Positions 1-12,609 of a stretch of 64,000 bases of DNA are shown here, piece after piece (the first letter of the stretch is position 1; every line of letters begins with the position of its first letter). The stretch lies in the NCBI GenBank assembly GCA_965661945.1, contig CBFIFP010000006.1, positions 62,001 to 126,000 of the forward strand, in the 5' to 3' direction. Below the pieces are notes generated by a model. That model made no database searches and was not told the DNA's origin. It saw only the letters and a list, made by a program, of their open reading frames with translations. A program made the position numbers and the translations under genes. The DNA is from JAJRPT01 sp965661945. Lineage in GTDB: Bacteria > Bacteroidota > Ignavibacteria > Kapaibacteriales > UBA2268.

Positions 1-1
1 T

Positions 2-1801
2 ATTACCTTACATATTTTATTCTCTCAGAATAAATGGGAATTGGTTGCTGGAAGTGATACTTTAAACGGGCAAAGAATTGAACTGATTAAGTCATTGGAT
101 TCAAATAATTGTTTTCTTCTATTAGGAGGTCAATCAACAGGGAATAAGATTTATAAAACTACTAACCAAGGGGAAACTTGGGACGAAATAGCTTCATTGG
201 TAATTGATAATGGAAGAAGGTCTGAAGGGGTTAGTTTTGTAAATGAAAATGATTTTTATTTAACAGCATCGCCAAAATTTTTAGCAATAAGCAAAAATGG
301 TGGTATTGACTTTAAAGTGATTGAGATTGAATCACCATATTCATTTTTATATAAAATGATAATGAAAGGTAATAATGGTATAATTGTTTCTTTTCCATAT
401 TCAGTTTTCACTGATGATGATTGGAGTTCTAATTATCATATAGAGTTAGGATTTATATCTGATTTTGATTTTATTGATTCAAATAAAGTATTAATTCTTA
501 CAAATACAGAAGACGATAAAATAAATCATATTTATATGGAACTTTATTTATATAATTTTGAAACTCAAGAAATAATACACATTTCAGAGATAGGCGGATA
601 CATTTTTCCTTGGAAGATGGAATTGGTGGGCAATAATATATTTATAGTTGGCCAAGCAATGAACTCTTTAAGTGGAGGGAGTTCTAATAATGTAATTTAC
701 AAAAGTAGTGATTTAGGCAAATCTTGGAGAAGAGTTCATGACATTTATTTTGATATAAACTTAATACCTTATTTAGAAGATATTACTGAATCTAAAGTAC
801 TTGGAATTTTAGATGTTTCTTTTAAAAATGATTCAGTTGGAATTGCAGTTGGCAGAAGTGGTATGATAATGCATACTTACGATGCCGGTGAAACATGGTT
901 TTATGAGTATGAAGAGAATATACCTGAAGAAATTAGAAATAAATCAGCAACTATGAAGTGCGAATTTATAGGAGAAACTCCAATTATTTCTGGTCATACT
1001 AAATATTTATATAGGTTAAAAGAAGATAATTTAAAACCAAAACCAGAAGATACGATTACTGTAGATGGATATATTTTAGAAAAAGGCGAACCAAAAGAAG
1101 GAATTGCAATTTGCTTAGATAATAGATTTGCAATGACAGATAGCAATGGATATTTTAGATTTATAAAGGTAAGAGATGGAGATTACACATTAACCCCAAT
1201 AAACAATGAAAATGCTTTCTATTTACCTTATGATTTTGAACCAAAAAATATCTCAACAAAATTTAATAAAGACACCACAATTAACTTTGAATTAATTGAT
1301 AAAAGAGAGTATTTTTCATTTTCAGGCAGAGTAGTAAAAAATGGAGATGGCTTAGAAGGTATTGCAGTAGAAATTCAATTAGATGATAGTAAAATAGTAC
1401 CAGTATTAGACACTACTTATACTGATGAAAATGGAATATACATGTTTGAAAATAAAGAAAATAGAAGATATTGGATTAGACCGCTTTCTGATAAATATAC
1501 CTTTTCACCAAAAGAAATTCTAATTACAATAGACAGAGACAGAGTTTGGAATGACCCATTTCGAGTAGAATTCAACTCCGTAACCCAAAACCCTAACTTC
1601 CAAATCCGCGATAACGTGCTAATAAGCGAAGAAGTTGCAGGTATGAACTATCGAATAATCTCCCTAAGTGGCAGAGTAGTAAAATCCGCCAACCTCCCCA
1701 AAGAACTAAACCTAAACGCCCACCCCACTGGCACCTACATCTTGCAAATCACCAAGAGCGAGCAAGTAATCTTCACCCACAAATTTCAGGTGGTGCGGTG
1801 A
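2..1801 (+). CDS. T9SS-secreted Asp-box (BNR) beta-propeller protein, 5' end outside window
   Basis: The frame is open to the left edge. The residues before the TTG at 41 (HILFSQNKWE) read as the end of a signal peptide, so the true start lies a few codons upstream of the window. Asp-box repeats of the SxDxGxxW type occur near bases 154-183 (TTNQGETW), 699-728 (SSDLGKSW) and 873-898 (TYDAGETW), pointing to a sialidase/sortilin-like propeller. Two carboxypeptidase-regulatory-like Ig domains follow, at about 1060-1290 and 1315-1540. The last roughly 75 residues form a T9SS type A sorting domain (NVLISEE..., PTGTYILQI..., HKFQVVR). The protein is probably exported and anchored at the cell surface. 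The final 240 bases are visibly richer in C and G than the rest. The exact ligand or role is unknown. Confidence 0.85.
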   Translation: MTLHILFSQNKWELVAGSDTLNGQRIELIKSLDSNNCFLLLGGQSTGNKIYKTTNQGETWDEIASLVIDNGRRSEGVSFVNENDFYLTASPKFLAISKNGGIDFKVIEIESPYSFLYKMIMKGNNGIIVSFPYSVFTDDDWSSNYHIELGFISDFDFIDSNKVLILTNTEDDKINHIYMELYLYNFETQEIIHISEIGGYIFPWKMELVGNNIFIVGQAMNSLSGGSSNNVIYKSSDLGKSWRRVHDIYFDINLIPYLEDITESKVLGILDVSFKNDSVGIAVGRSGMIMHTYDAGETWFYEYEENIPEEIRNKSATMKCEFIGETPIISGHTKYLYRLKEDNLKPKPEDTITVDGYILEKGEPKEGIAICLDNRFAMTDSNGYFRFIKVRDGDYTLTPINNENAFYLPYDFEPKNISTKFNKDTTINFELIDKREYFSFSGRVVKNGDGLEGIAVEIQLDDSKIVPVLDTTYTDENGIYMFENKENRRYWIRPLSDKYTFSPKEILITIDRDRVWNDPFRVEFNSVTQNPNFQIRDNVLISEEVAGMNYRIISLSGRVVKSANLPKELNLNAHPTGTYILQITKSEQVIFTHKFQVVR

Positions 1802-1821
1802 TAAAATAGTTAAAAAAATAT

Positions 1822-3690
1822 TCAACTACTCCGCAAATACAGCGAAAGAACTGATACATCGGCAGGGGAAACCCCCTGAATACGTGATGCCTGACCCAAT
1901 GACCCAGGGCGTATTTTAGTAAGTTTTTCTATTCCTTCTCTTGAAAGCGACGGAATCTTTGAGTAATCTAAAGTATCTGGAATAAACTTGTTCTCATTTT
2001 CAGCAAAATTATTGATCTCGCGGAGTTGCCTTTGGATATACCCTTCATATTTAATAGCGAAGTTTAACCGCTCCAAAGTATCTTTATCCGACATTATCTC
2101 TTTGAAATAAAAGTTATCTTGCGGAGTTAAATTAAAAAGAAACTCTGAAGTAAATACGCTTCTTTTCAATAAATTATAAATAGTAGTTTTCTCTTTAAGT
2201 TCTTCTAAGTTCTTTTCAACAAGATAATTATTAATAACTTCTTTGTCTGGTTTTATATCTTTAGCAAAATCCATTGCCTTATCAAACCTTGTAATTCTCT
2301 CTTGCAATTGATTATAAGTTATGTCAGATATTAACCCAAATTGATGCCCGTATTTCATAAGCCGCTCATCTGCATTATCTTGACGAAGCAATAATCTGTA
2401 TTCTGCAAGTGAAGTAAATATTCTATATGGCTCTTCGGTGTTTTTATTTACCAAATCGTCAATCATCACTCCAATATATGATTCAGATCTTTTAGGAATA
2501 AATGGTTCTTCACCTTTGATTTTTAAGGCAGCGTTAATCCCAGCTACTAATCCTTGTGATGCGGCTTCTTCGTAACCCGAAGTCCCATTAATCTGCCCTG
2601 CAAAATAAAGCCCTTCAATAGCTTTGGTCTCTAAGGTAAATCTTAATTGATACGGAAAGAAGAAATCATACTCAACTGCATATCCCTGTTTTAAGAGTTT
2701 TGCATTTTCAAGACCTTTTATAGAGTGTAATCCACGAAGTTGAATATCAATTGGCAGAGAAGTAGAGAAACCATTAACGTAAACTGATTTGGTATTTAAC
2801 CCTTCTGGTTCTAATAACACTTTATGGCTTGGTCGCTCATCAAATCGGAAGATTTTCTCTTCAACAGACGGACAATATCTCGGTCCTGCTCCTTTAATTC
2901 TTCCTGTGAACATAGGAGAGCGATCGAAACCTTCTCTTAATATAGAGTGAGTAGTTTCATTTGTATTAGTTTGGTAGCAAGCCAGAACATTTCTCACCTG
3001 CGGCGTGCGATATGAAAACGGAACTGGATTCTCGTCAGTTTCTGCTACTTTAAGATTATTTAAGTTAATTGAGTCATAATGTATTCTAGGAGGAGTACCT
3101 GTTTTTAATCTTCCACGCTCAAAACCATAATCATTTAACATATCGCTAATTTTATCAGAGGACTGTTCGCCAATTCTACCGCCCTTAGTTTGTTCTTCCC
3201 CAGTGTGCATAATCCCACGAAGGAAAGTCCCCGCTGAAAGAATAAGAGCTTTTGTATTTAAAATTTCATTTCCATCTAAAATAACACCGCAAACCTTATC
3301 ATTATCTAACAAAACTTCTTCTGCTTTACCTTGAATTAAGGTTAAATTAGGTGTAGAGCGAAGAGTATGGGCAACATAAGCCGGATATAAATCCTTATCA
3401 ATCTGACATCTTGGTGACCAAACCGCTGGTCCTTTAGAAGTATTAAGCATTTTGAATGATAAACCAGCTTTATCAGCAAGAAAACCCATTTCTCCACCTA
3501 GAGCATCAATTTCCTTGACAAGATGGCCTTTTGCGGAGCCACCAATAGAAGGATTGCAACTCGGCATACCCATATTATCTAAACGCATAGTGATTAAACC
3601 AACTTTTAAACCCATTTTTGCAGCTGAAATACAAGCTTCAATGCCAGCGTGACCAGCCCCAATCACTAAAATATCAAAATTATTATTCAT
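1822..3690 (-). CDS. mnmG: tRNA uridine-5-carboxymethylaminomethyl(34) synthesis enzyme MnmG
   Basis: The 622-residue protein matches the usual MnmG/GidA length. With MnmE it installs cmnm5U at the wobble position of certain tRNAs, using FAD. The N-terminus carries the FAD Rossmann motif (VIGAGHAGIEA), followed by the family signatures CNPSIGGSAKGHLVKE and GPAVWSPRCQID, and GYEEAASQGL near residue 375. The C-terminal helical domain ends with the conserved segment around ASRIQGVSPADVSVL. It is transcribed away from the rRNA operon. No Shine-Dalgarno sequence precedes the ATG, and a TAATTTTG -7 box lies 27 bases upstream. Identification is secure. Confidence 0.97.
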   Translation of the reverse strand: MNNNFDILVIGAGHAGIEACISAAKMGLKVGLITMRLDNMGMPSCNPSIGGSAKGHLVKEIDALGGEMGFLADKAGLSFKMLNTSKGPAVWSPRCQIDKDLYPAYVAHTLRSTPNLTLIQGKAEEVLLDNDKVCGVILDGNEILNTKALILSAGTFLRGIMHTGEEQTKGGRIGEQSSDKISDMLNDYGFERGRLKTGTPPRIHYDSINLNNLKVAETDENPVPFSYRTPQVRNVLACYQTNTNETTHSILREGFDRSPMFTGRIKGAGPRYCPSVEEKIFRFDERPSHKVLLEPEGLNTKSVYVNGFSTSLPIDIQLRGLHSIKGLENAKLLKQGYAVEYDFFFPYQLRFTLETKAIEGLYFAGQINGTSGYEEAASQGLVAGINAALKIKGEEPFIPKRSESYIGVMIDDLVNKNTEEPYRIFTSLAEYRLLLRQDNADERLMKYGHQFGLISDITYNQLQERITRFDKAMDFAKDIKPDKEVINNYLVEKNLEELKEKTTIYNLLKRSVFTSEFLFNLTPQDNFYFKEIMSDKDTLERLNFAIKYEGYIQRQLREINNFAENENKFIPDTLDYSKIPSLSREGIEKLTKIRPGSLGQASRIQGVSPADVSVLSLYLRSS

Positions 3691-3716
3691 TTTTCAAAAT
3701 ATTTAAAAATAAAATA

Positions 3717-3724
3717 CAAAATTA
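3717..3724 (-). promoter_or_regulatory. -7 box of the mnmG promoter
   Basis: On the minus strand this reads TAATTTTG, an exact match to the Bacteroidota -7 consensus TAnnTTTG, 27 bases before the mnmG ATG. No clear TTTG -33 element is seen about 20 bases further upstream. Confidence 0.5.
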
Positions 3725-3825
3725 AAAAGAATAATGAAATAAAGAAAAATAAATATGTTATGGGGAAAAAAGTGTGTTTAGAAATTGTTAATTTAGGGTT
3801 AACATAAAAATATTTTAAAATTTAA

Positions 3826-3857
3826 TTTGGAAGTTAAGATAAAACTCCCTAATTTTG
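3826..3857 (+). promoter_or_regulatory. rRNA promoter P1
   Basis: TTTG at 3826-3829, a 20-base spacer, then TAATTTTG at 3850-3857. This fits the Bacteroidota primary sigma consensus TTTG-N19-21-TAnnTTTG. A CTCCC tract sits just before the -7 box. It is the most upstream of four similar units before the 16S gene. Confidence 0.8.
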
Positions 3858-4010
3858 TTTTCTATCTCGTTCACGACTTAATATTTTTAGAAATTCTCTT
3901 TAATAAAACTTCTATTAGTAATTGTTAAGAATAAATAGTTATCTAAATGATTGGAAATAAAAGAAGAGATTCTTAAAGTTTAAAAACTTTTCAAAATATT
4001 TTAAAAATAA

Positions 4011-4042
4011 TTTGGAAGTTAAAATAAAAGTCCTTAATTTTG
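4011..4042 (+). promoter_or_regulatory. rRNA promoter P2
   Basis: TTTG at 4011-4014, a 20-base spacer, TAATTTTG at 4035-4042. The element continues into TATTCTTTTTC, which is shared with P3. Confidence 0.85.
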
Positions 4043-4120
4043 TATTCTTTTTCAAACACGATTTAAAAAAGTGTTTAAAAAATTAGTTCTGAAATAAATT
4101 TAAAAAAAAGTAAAATAAAA

Positions 4121-4152
4121 TTTGGTAGTTTAAAAAATACTCCTTAATTTTG
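4121..4152 (+). promoter_or_regulatory. rRNA promoter P3
   Basis: TTTG at 4121-4124, a 20-base spacer, TAATTTTG at 4145-4152. The spacer is identical to that of P4, so P3 and P4 look like a recent tandem duplication. Confidence 0.87.
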
Positions 4153-4234
4153 TATTCTTTTTCGGGACAACTTAAAATAAATATAATTTCCAGATTTTGG
4201 TTTGAAAATTATATTTAAAAAAAGTAAAATAAAA

Positions 4235-4266
4235 TTTGGTAGTTTAAAAAATACTCCTTAATTTTG
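4235..4266 (+). promoter_or_regulatory. rRNA promoter P4 (proximal)
   Basis: TTTG at 4235-4238, a 20-base spacer, TAATTTTG at 4259-4266. It is the promoter nearest to the 16S gene, giving a predicted leader of about 160 bases that holds a boxA-like sequence and the 5' arm of the 16S processing stem. Confidence 0.87.
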
Positions 4267-4333
4267 TATCCCATTTCAAAACGAAATGAAAAAAGTTTAT
4301 AAATCTCTTAAATGAGATATTGTGGAAAAAAAT

Positions 4334-4345
4334 AGTTCTTTGAAA
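4334..4345 (+). promoter_or_regulatory. boxA-like antitermination site in the rRNA leader
   Basis: AGTTCTTTGAAA resembles rRNA boxA elements (consensus near TGCTCTTTAACA), which recruit the NusB/S10 antitermination complex. Its position in the leader between P4 and the 16S gene is as expected. A second boxA-like stretch (TTGCTTTTTGACC) occurs in the spacer at 5935-5947, but there it also forms part of the 16S processing stem. Confidence 0.5.
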
Positions 4346-4350
4346 ATTTA

Positions 4351-4395
4351 ACATATAAAAATAGAGAATGTACTTTAAGGTCAATTAGCTTTGAG
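4351..4395 (+). other. 5' arm of the 16S processing stem
   Basis: This stretch (AAAAATAGAGAATGTA...AGGTCAA...AGCTTTGAG) is complementary, with bulges, to 5931-5970 downstream of the 16S gene. The pair would form the precursor stem cut by RNase III. Confidence 0.7.
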
Positions 4396-4430
4396 TTCAA
4401 ACTTGATAATTAAATATTAATTTATTAATT

Positions 4431-5910
<1,480 letters not shown>

Positions 5911-5930
5911 GAGTAAAAAAACAACAACTT

Positions 5931-5970
5931 CTCATTGCTTTTTGACCTACATTTCTCTATTTTTATTTGT
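5931..5970 (+). other. 3' arm of the 16S processing stem
   Basis: Pairs with 4351-4395 in the leader; see that entry. Confidence 0.7.
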
Positions 5971-5980
5971 TCTCTTTTCA

Positions 5981-6057
<77 letters not shown>

Positions 6058-6092
6058 TATTAGGGCAATTGCTCTAATCAATTTAGCAAACA

Positions 6093-6165
6093 GGGCCTAT
6101 AGCTCAACTGGGAGAGCGCTGCCCTTGCAAGGCAGAGGTTAGCGGTTCGAGCCCGCTTAGGTCCA
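6093..6165 (+). tRNA. tRNA-Ala (TGC)
   Basis: Acceptor GGGCCTA/TAGGTCC with one G-U pair, anticodon TGC in TTGCAA, T-loop TTCGAGC. Unlike the neighbouring tRNA-Ile, the CCA end is not encoded (ACTT follows), so CCA must be added by nucleotidyltransferase. Confidence 0.96.
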
Positions 6166-6202
6166 CTTAAAAGTTTTACTCTTTTATATGAAAGTTCATA
6201 AT

Positions 6203-6310
6203 TTTGTAAGGTGAGGTAGTTGAAATATACTACTTATGTGAAAGCATGTATTAAAATTATCATCGAGTCGTAAAGAATTTACTCGAGAAAGTAAGCGTTA
6301 AAGTTACTTT

Positions 6311-6317
<7 letters not shown>
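6203..6317 (+). other. 5' arm of the 23S processing stem
   Basis: Blocks such as GTGAAAGC, CATCGAG, CGTAAAG, CTCGAGAAAG, AAGCGT and AGATAAG reappear as complements, in the right order, between 9097 and 9188 after the 23S gene. A small internal hairpin (GTAGT...ACTAC, 6216-6233) interrupts the arm. The stem would be the RNase III substrate for 23S release. Confidence 0.75.
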
Positions 6318-9096
<2,779 letters not shown>

Positions 9097-9103
<7 letters not shown>

Positions 9104-9188
9104 ATATAACAGCAACTTTTACGCTTCTTTCTCGATTCCCTTTACGTCTCGATGGTAATTAATACGGCTTTCACGCCATTCACCTTAT
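9097..9188 (+). other. 3' arm of the 23S processing stem
   Basis: Complement of the arm at 6203-6317; it fills the 23S-5S spacer. Confidence 0.75.
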
Positions 9189-9205
9189 ATTTATAAAAAG
9201 TTTTT

Positions 9206-9321
<116 letters not shown>

Positions 9322-9329
9322 TTATTTTT

Positions 9330-9370
9330 AAAAAGCCCTTATCTTTTGATATGGGCTTTTTTCTTTTTTA
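9330..9370 (+). terminator. rRNA operon terminator
   Basis: AAAAGCCC...GGGCTTTT hairpin followed by a T-rich tract, 9 bases after the 5S gene. Confidence 0.85.
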
Positions 9371-9621
9371 GCTTAATTGGATTATATTTAAACCTTTATC
9401 ATTTCAATTTGAATCATATCATTATTCTATTCTTTAAAATTACTCTTTTGCATTCTATATATTTTCTATATGTAAACATCATGTAATGAATTTTAAAAGT
9501 AATTATTTAATAAATCTTAGTGGTATAAAGAAAAAAGTCTTATAATATAAAGCCAATAACTCTTAAAACTATGGTGGTTTTATTTTATAATATTGTTTAG
9601 TTATATTTAAAATATATATTT
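9371..9621. other. convergent intergenic spacer
   Basis: AT-rich sequence between the rRNA terminator and the 3' end of the minus-strand T9SS gene. No gene, RNA or clear terminator for the minus strand is seen. Confidence 0.5.
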
Positions 9622-12609
9622 TTATTTAATTATTGATATTTTGTGTTGTTCTTTAATATCATTACTATTTATTAATAGTATGTAATTACCTGAGGGTATA
9701 TCCTTTAAATTAAAAGACATGTTATAATATGCCTTAGAATAACTGCTTTCATAAGTAAATACTTCATTTCCTAATGTATTCAATAATATAAATGAAATAT
9801 TTCTTTCTTTATCATTATTCAAATTTATATTTATATTTTCTTTTACGGGGTTAGGATATGGCAATGATAAATTAAAATGTTCACTTTTAGACTTATTAAT
9901 TGATATAATTAATTCACAATTAGAATTTAACTTTTTTGGCTTTTTATTTAAAATTGAAATTAATTCGATATCCAATGAAAAACATTCGTTTAATTGAAGT
10001 TTTAATATATCATTAAAATTATACTCCATATTTGATTCAAAACAAACAATTAATGGATATTCCGTCTTAGGAGGTATTATGATTGGAAATTGTGAAATTG
10101 GAATTGAGTAATTTATATTTTCCTGAAAAGATTCGTATTCAAATATAAATTCTCTTTCACTACCATTGTAAATTTCAACCGTATCGCAACTGTAGGTGTT
10201 ATCATAGATTTCTCCAAATAACGAATTTAAACCTTCCTGAATATATAAATCTAATCCACCAATAGAACCGTTTATCTCTGTTGTATTTCCAGCATGATCT
10301 TTTACATTAACTGTGTAATAACCATTTTTAAAAATATCAATAAGTGATAAATCAATAGCAGCATTATATTGATTTTTATCTATTGTAAAATCAATGTTAA
10401 CTATGTTTAATACCTCAAGTTCATTAATACCAAAGTCTAATTCGTCAGACTCATTTATATTTAATATTTCATATATTTTATTACAATCATCAAAATACTC
10501 ACTTTGGTAAGTTGGTTCATTTTTATCATACCAAATATTTATAGAGTTTTGTAAATATTTTTCTTGAAAACATAAATGTTCTAAAATAGATGTTAAATCT
10601 ATTATATCATATAATTTTAAATATTCTTTTTCAATTTTTAATGTAATATTAATAGTTTGATTAGGGTTTACTACATCTGGTTTATTGTTTAAGACCATCA
10701 TATATTCTGGTAAAGTTATAATTAAGTCTTGAACAAATTTTCCATAATTTGTAATAAGTATATTAAATTCTAAATCTTCAATAGATTTATGACCTCTGTT
10801 ATCTATATTTGGTATACTAATTTCTTGTGTTAATGTAAATCCAGGTATTTCTATTGTATCCTTTGTATATAATCCAAATTTATCATATACTTTATAAATA
10901 ATAAATCCATCTTGATAGGGATCTTCAAGTGAAAATACAGCATCCGCAAAATCTAAAGAATCACCATTAAAATTATCTGAAATAATTATGTTGTCTTTTT
11001 GGACTATCATAATGCTATCTAAACCCGTATCCGAAAAATTAATATCTGAAAAAGAGATTTGATAATTATCACAGTTTTTTTGTTTTCTTATTTGAGGTGG
11101 ATGATGGTCTAATATTTTAACATTTAATCCTCCTGCAATACTACCATAACTGTTTGCATATCCATAACCATAGGAATAACATAACAGCATATCATTGGAT
11201 TTGACATAGTGAGTACCAGAGGATACTTTTATATGTGTGTAAACAAAATCAGTATTATGTATTTTTGTATATGTAAGATTATTTGGTAAAGGATTAAAAT
11301 CTAATTCTGTTTTATCAATAGCACTTTCATTTAATACAATTGTCATGTAATGTTCTGTATATACTTGATTATAAGTTGTATCATAAACTGTATAATATTC
11401 TTGATTTTCATCATTAAAATAAACAGACTCTTGAATAAAAATTTCATTGTAATCAAAATTAATAGCTTTGAAAGCGTTATGAAAGTGTTGAAGGGGTGGA
11501 TTAATTAATAAAAATGGATCTCCTGCTTCTTCTGTCGTAAAATCATTAACACCTGAACGCCTAATAGAATATGCGTAAGTTGTTTTCGAGGTTTTGATAT
11601 GATAAGCTTCTTCTATATCTTTTTCAAAAAAATCACCTTTATTTAATGTAGTAAAATATTTATCATTTATATAAACTTCGGTGTCATCATAATAAGAAAT
11701 TAGTCTAAATAATGAGTGGAATTCTTCATCTTGAGTTTTATAAGAATTATTAAAAAAGGGTGTGATTAAATATTCTATACCGGCAGTTTCTAAAGGACTC
11801 AATTGAGTTATTAAATAATCTCTTCCATAATTAGAGCTATTAGGAATATTTGTTCGTTCTACTCCCGAGAAAACTGCAATTTTTTTATTCGAAATAATTT
11901 CTGTTCCAGTTAAATCTTCAAACCCTGATAACTCTTTCGCTCTGGCGTAGTAAACTTCTCCTTTATTCAAAGTTATATTTACTTCATCTAATCCGGTTAC
12001 TGATAACTCTTCTTTTGGATTAATAGTGATTTCAGTGTTGTCTTCAGTTGCAACAATTGAAAAATGTGAAGCTCTATGCACAGACCTTGATTCTTGTATC
12101 GAATTATAACAGGCCAAAATGTAGTTATTTCCTAAAACTGGTGTCGGATAAACTAACATACCATCGCTTGAATATAGTGCCTGACTATGTCCTAAAAGTA
12201 TTATTGGTTTATCTGAATCTACGTGAATTGATAATTTAGATGGTTCCTGAATATACTCTCTATCATTTTTCCATCTATGTCCGTAACGATCTTGTGCAGG
12301 CATTTCAAAATCCCACCAAGCAATTCCAAATGTTTCATATTTTGATGGGTCGGCAATTGTTATTGTTTTTGAATATTCGTTACCTTCATAATCCCAATAA
12401 GTAAATCTAACATCTGTTTCTTCGTTTGCACCCATAAATAAAAATATTGAATCACGTATTTCTATTGATAAATCATTCATTCCAATGTGAGAATTTGGAG
12501 GAAATGAAACCCAGAAGTCTGTACCCATAGTTGCTGTTTCTACTATTTCGTATTCATTTGAAAAAGTAAAGTAGTTTAAAAACAAAATTATGAGTATCAG
12601 TTTTGTCAT
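9622..12609 (-). CDS. IgGFc-binding-like T9SS surface protein (995 aa)
   Basis: A signal peptide (ILIILFLNYFTFSNE) is followed by a region starting FWVSFPPNSHIG that resembles the IgGFc-binding N-terminal module found in many Bacteroidota surface proteins. This includes runs such as TPVLGNNYILACYNS and TEDNTEITINP, and it spans about 500 residues. Ig-like repeats with paired cysteines follow. The last 75 or so residues are a T9SS type A domain (LSLPYPNPVKENI... IPSGNYILLINS). Its ATG overlaps the upstream gene's stop by 4 bases (ATGA), so the two are co-transcribed and likely translationally coupled. Adhesion is a plausible role but is not shown. Confidence 0.85.
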   Translation of the reverse strand: MTKLILIILFLNYFTFSNEYEIVETATMGTDFWVSFPPNSHIGMNDLSIEIRDSIFLFMGANEETDVRFTYWDYEGNEYSKTITIADPSKYETFGIAWWDFEMPAQDRYGHRWKNDREYIQEPSKLSIHVDSDKPIILLGHSQALYSSDGMLVYPTPVLGNNYILACYNSIQESRSVHRASHFSIVATEDNTEITINPKEELSVTGLDEVNITLNKGEVYYARAKELSGFEDLTGTEIISNKKIAVFSGVERTNIPNSSNYGRDYLITQLSPLETAGIEYLITPFFNNSYKTQDEEFHSLFRLISYYDDTEVYINDKYFTTLNKGDFFEKDIEEAYHIKTSKTTYAYSIRRSGVNDFTTEEAGDPFLLINPPLQHFHNAFKAINFDYNEIFIQESVYFNDENQEYYTVYDTTYNQVYTEHYMTIVLNESAIDKTELDFNPLPNNLTYTKIHNTDFVYTHIKVSSGTHYVKSNDMLLCYSYGYGYANSYGSIAGGLNVKILDHHPPQIRKQKNCDNYQISFSDINFSDTGLDSIMIVQKDNIIISDNFNGDSLDFADAVFSLEDPYQDGFIIYKVYDKFGLYTKDTIEIPGFTLTQEISIPNIDNRGHKSIEDLEFNILITNYGKFVQDLIITLPEYMMVLNNKPDVVNPNQTINITLKIEKEYLKLYDIIDLTSILEHLCFQEKYLQNSINIWYDKNEPTYQSEYFDDCNKIYEILNINESDELDFGINELEVLNIVNIDFTIDKNQYNAAIDLSLIDIFKNGYYTVNVKDHAGNTTEINGSIGGLDLYIQEGLNSLFGEIYDNTYSCDTVEIYNGSEREFIFEYESFQENINYSIPISQFPIIIPPKTEYPLIVCFESNMEYNFNDILKLQLNECFSLDIELISILNKKPKKLNSNCELIISINKSKSEHFNLSLPYPNPVKENININLNNDKERNISFILLNTLGNEVFTYESSYSKAYYNMSFNLKDIPSGNYILLINSNDIKEQHKISIIK

